This document shows positions 41,205 through 41,340 of a stretch of DNA of 41,340 bases, piece by piece (the stretch's first letter is position 1; each line of letters begins with the position of its first letter). This DNA is from Alphaproteobacteria bacterium (GTDB lineage: Bacteria > Pseudomonadota > Alphaproteobacteria > GCA-2731375): the NCBI GenBank assembly GCA_021776235.1, contig JAJFGG010000130.1, positions 1-41,340 on the forward strand. Direction: 5' to 3'. Both the position numbers and the translations under genes were made by a program. The notes beneath the pieces were generated by a model. It was not told where the DNA came from, searched no databases, and was given only the letters and a program-made list of their open reading frames with translations.

Positions 41205-41340
41205 ACCATTTTCGAGATTGAATTACGCATACCCGTCATGCCGAATGAAGTTTTGGCATTCTTTTTGCGAGGTTCCGTCGATGACAGTGCCGATGCGGTT
41301 CCACAAGCCATCCACTGTTCTTTCCTCGGCGGCCTTGAGA
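41204..41340 (-). mobile_element. IS630-family insertion sequence, one end
   Basis: Defined by the transposase end. IS630 elements insert at TA. The FecR stop codon TAG at 41202-41204 contains a TA at the expected boundary, so the element may start directly behind it. The other end is outside the window. Confidence 0.5.
41223..41339 (-). CDS. IS630-family transposase, C-terminal end (cut by window)
   Basis: The minus strand from the window edge reads LKAAEERTVDGLWNRIGTV, then ends QKECQNFIRHDGYA before TAA at 41225-41223. This is the standard C-terminus of IS630 DDE transposases (pattern ERTVEGLW-RIG ... ECxNYFxHxGYA). Only 38 residues are inside the window. The terminal inverted repeat should lie within about 41204-41222. 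Confidence 0.8.
   Translation of the reverse strand, partial: LKAAEERTVDGLWNRIGTVIDGTSQKECQNFIRHDGYA

Noticed and set aside
41238-41266. Stem ATGCCGAA/TTTGGCAT followed by T-run as the FecR terminator
   Set aside because: It lies inside the transposase reading frame on the other strand, so the structure may be a coding coincidence.

Overview
The window looks like the chromosome of an alphaproteobacterium, probably Rhodospirillales-like. The support is the divK-pleD pair behind a CtrA-type promoter, the dprA-topA-rnr and glnK-amtB / aminotransferase-ftsK-lolA gene orders, GANTC (CcrM-type) sites in a promoter, DUF3572, DUF2852 and DUF983 proteins, and high-GC codon use. Roughly the first 26 kb is conserved housekeeping sequence. 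The part after the P450 gene is more accessory.

Layout. 1-2863 (minus): a run of DUF3572, HAD phosphatase, ROK kinase and dinB, with dinB cut by the window edge. 3009-4787 (plus): divK-pleD, preceded by three TTAA half-sites each spaced by 7 bases. 4912-7016 (minus): rpmG, two tandem NUDIX hydrolases and a rhodanese. 7075-9850 (plus): a Cys-rich MarR regulator, a NifU-like Fe-S protein with an extra degenerate domain, and an ATP-grasp ligase. 9847-11285: a flavin/F420-type split-barrel protein, a DUF983 zinc-ribbon membrane protein, and a lone Hpt phosphotransfer protein. 11388-17575 (minus): dprA-topA-rnr. 17902-24181 (plus): glnK-amtB, then aminotransferase-ftsK-lolA. 24336-26861 (plus): a cytochrome P450, a TetR regulator and a DUF2852 membrane protein, rich in palindromic operator-like sites.

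27511-31867 (plus) is a partner-switching module: two nearly identical STAS anti-anti-sigma proteins, an RsbW-like ATPase, and a triple-PAS SpoIIE phosphatase. It is interrupted by long non-coding stretches with repeats, hairpins and shared promoter words. 31934-40177 is an enzyme island: an amidase, an LLM-class oxidoreductase, an Old-Yellow-Enzyme-type reductase followed at once by a glutaredoxin-DinB fusion, an alpha/beta-hydrolase remnant, a VOC protein, and an O-methyltransferase / LeuA-like / GNAT operon. The window closes with an exported FecR-domain protein and the end of an IS630-family transposase.

The most striking observation is at 34586-35347. The glutaredoxin-DinB gene has a strong ribosome binding site and start codon. 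An in-frame TGA then sits exactly where the first redox cysteine of the CxxC motif belongs (UxxC), followed by 231 intact codons. A stem-loop with GU in its apical loop lies about 36 bases downstream. This is what a selenocysteine-encoding gene should look like, and gene callers will truncate or miss it.
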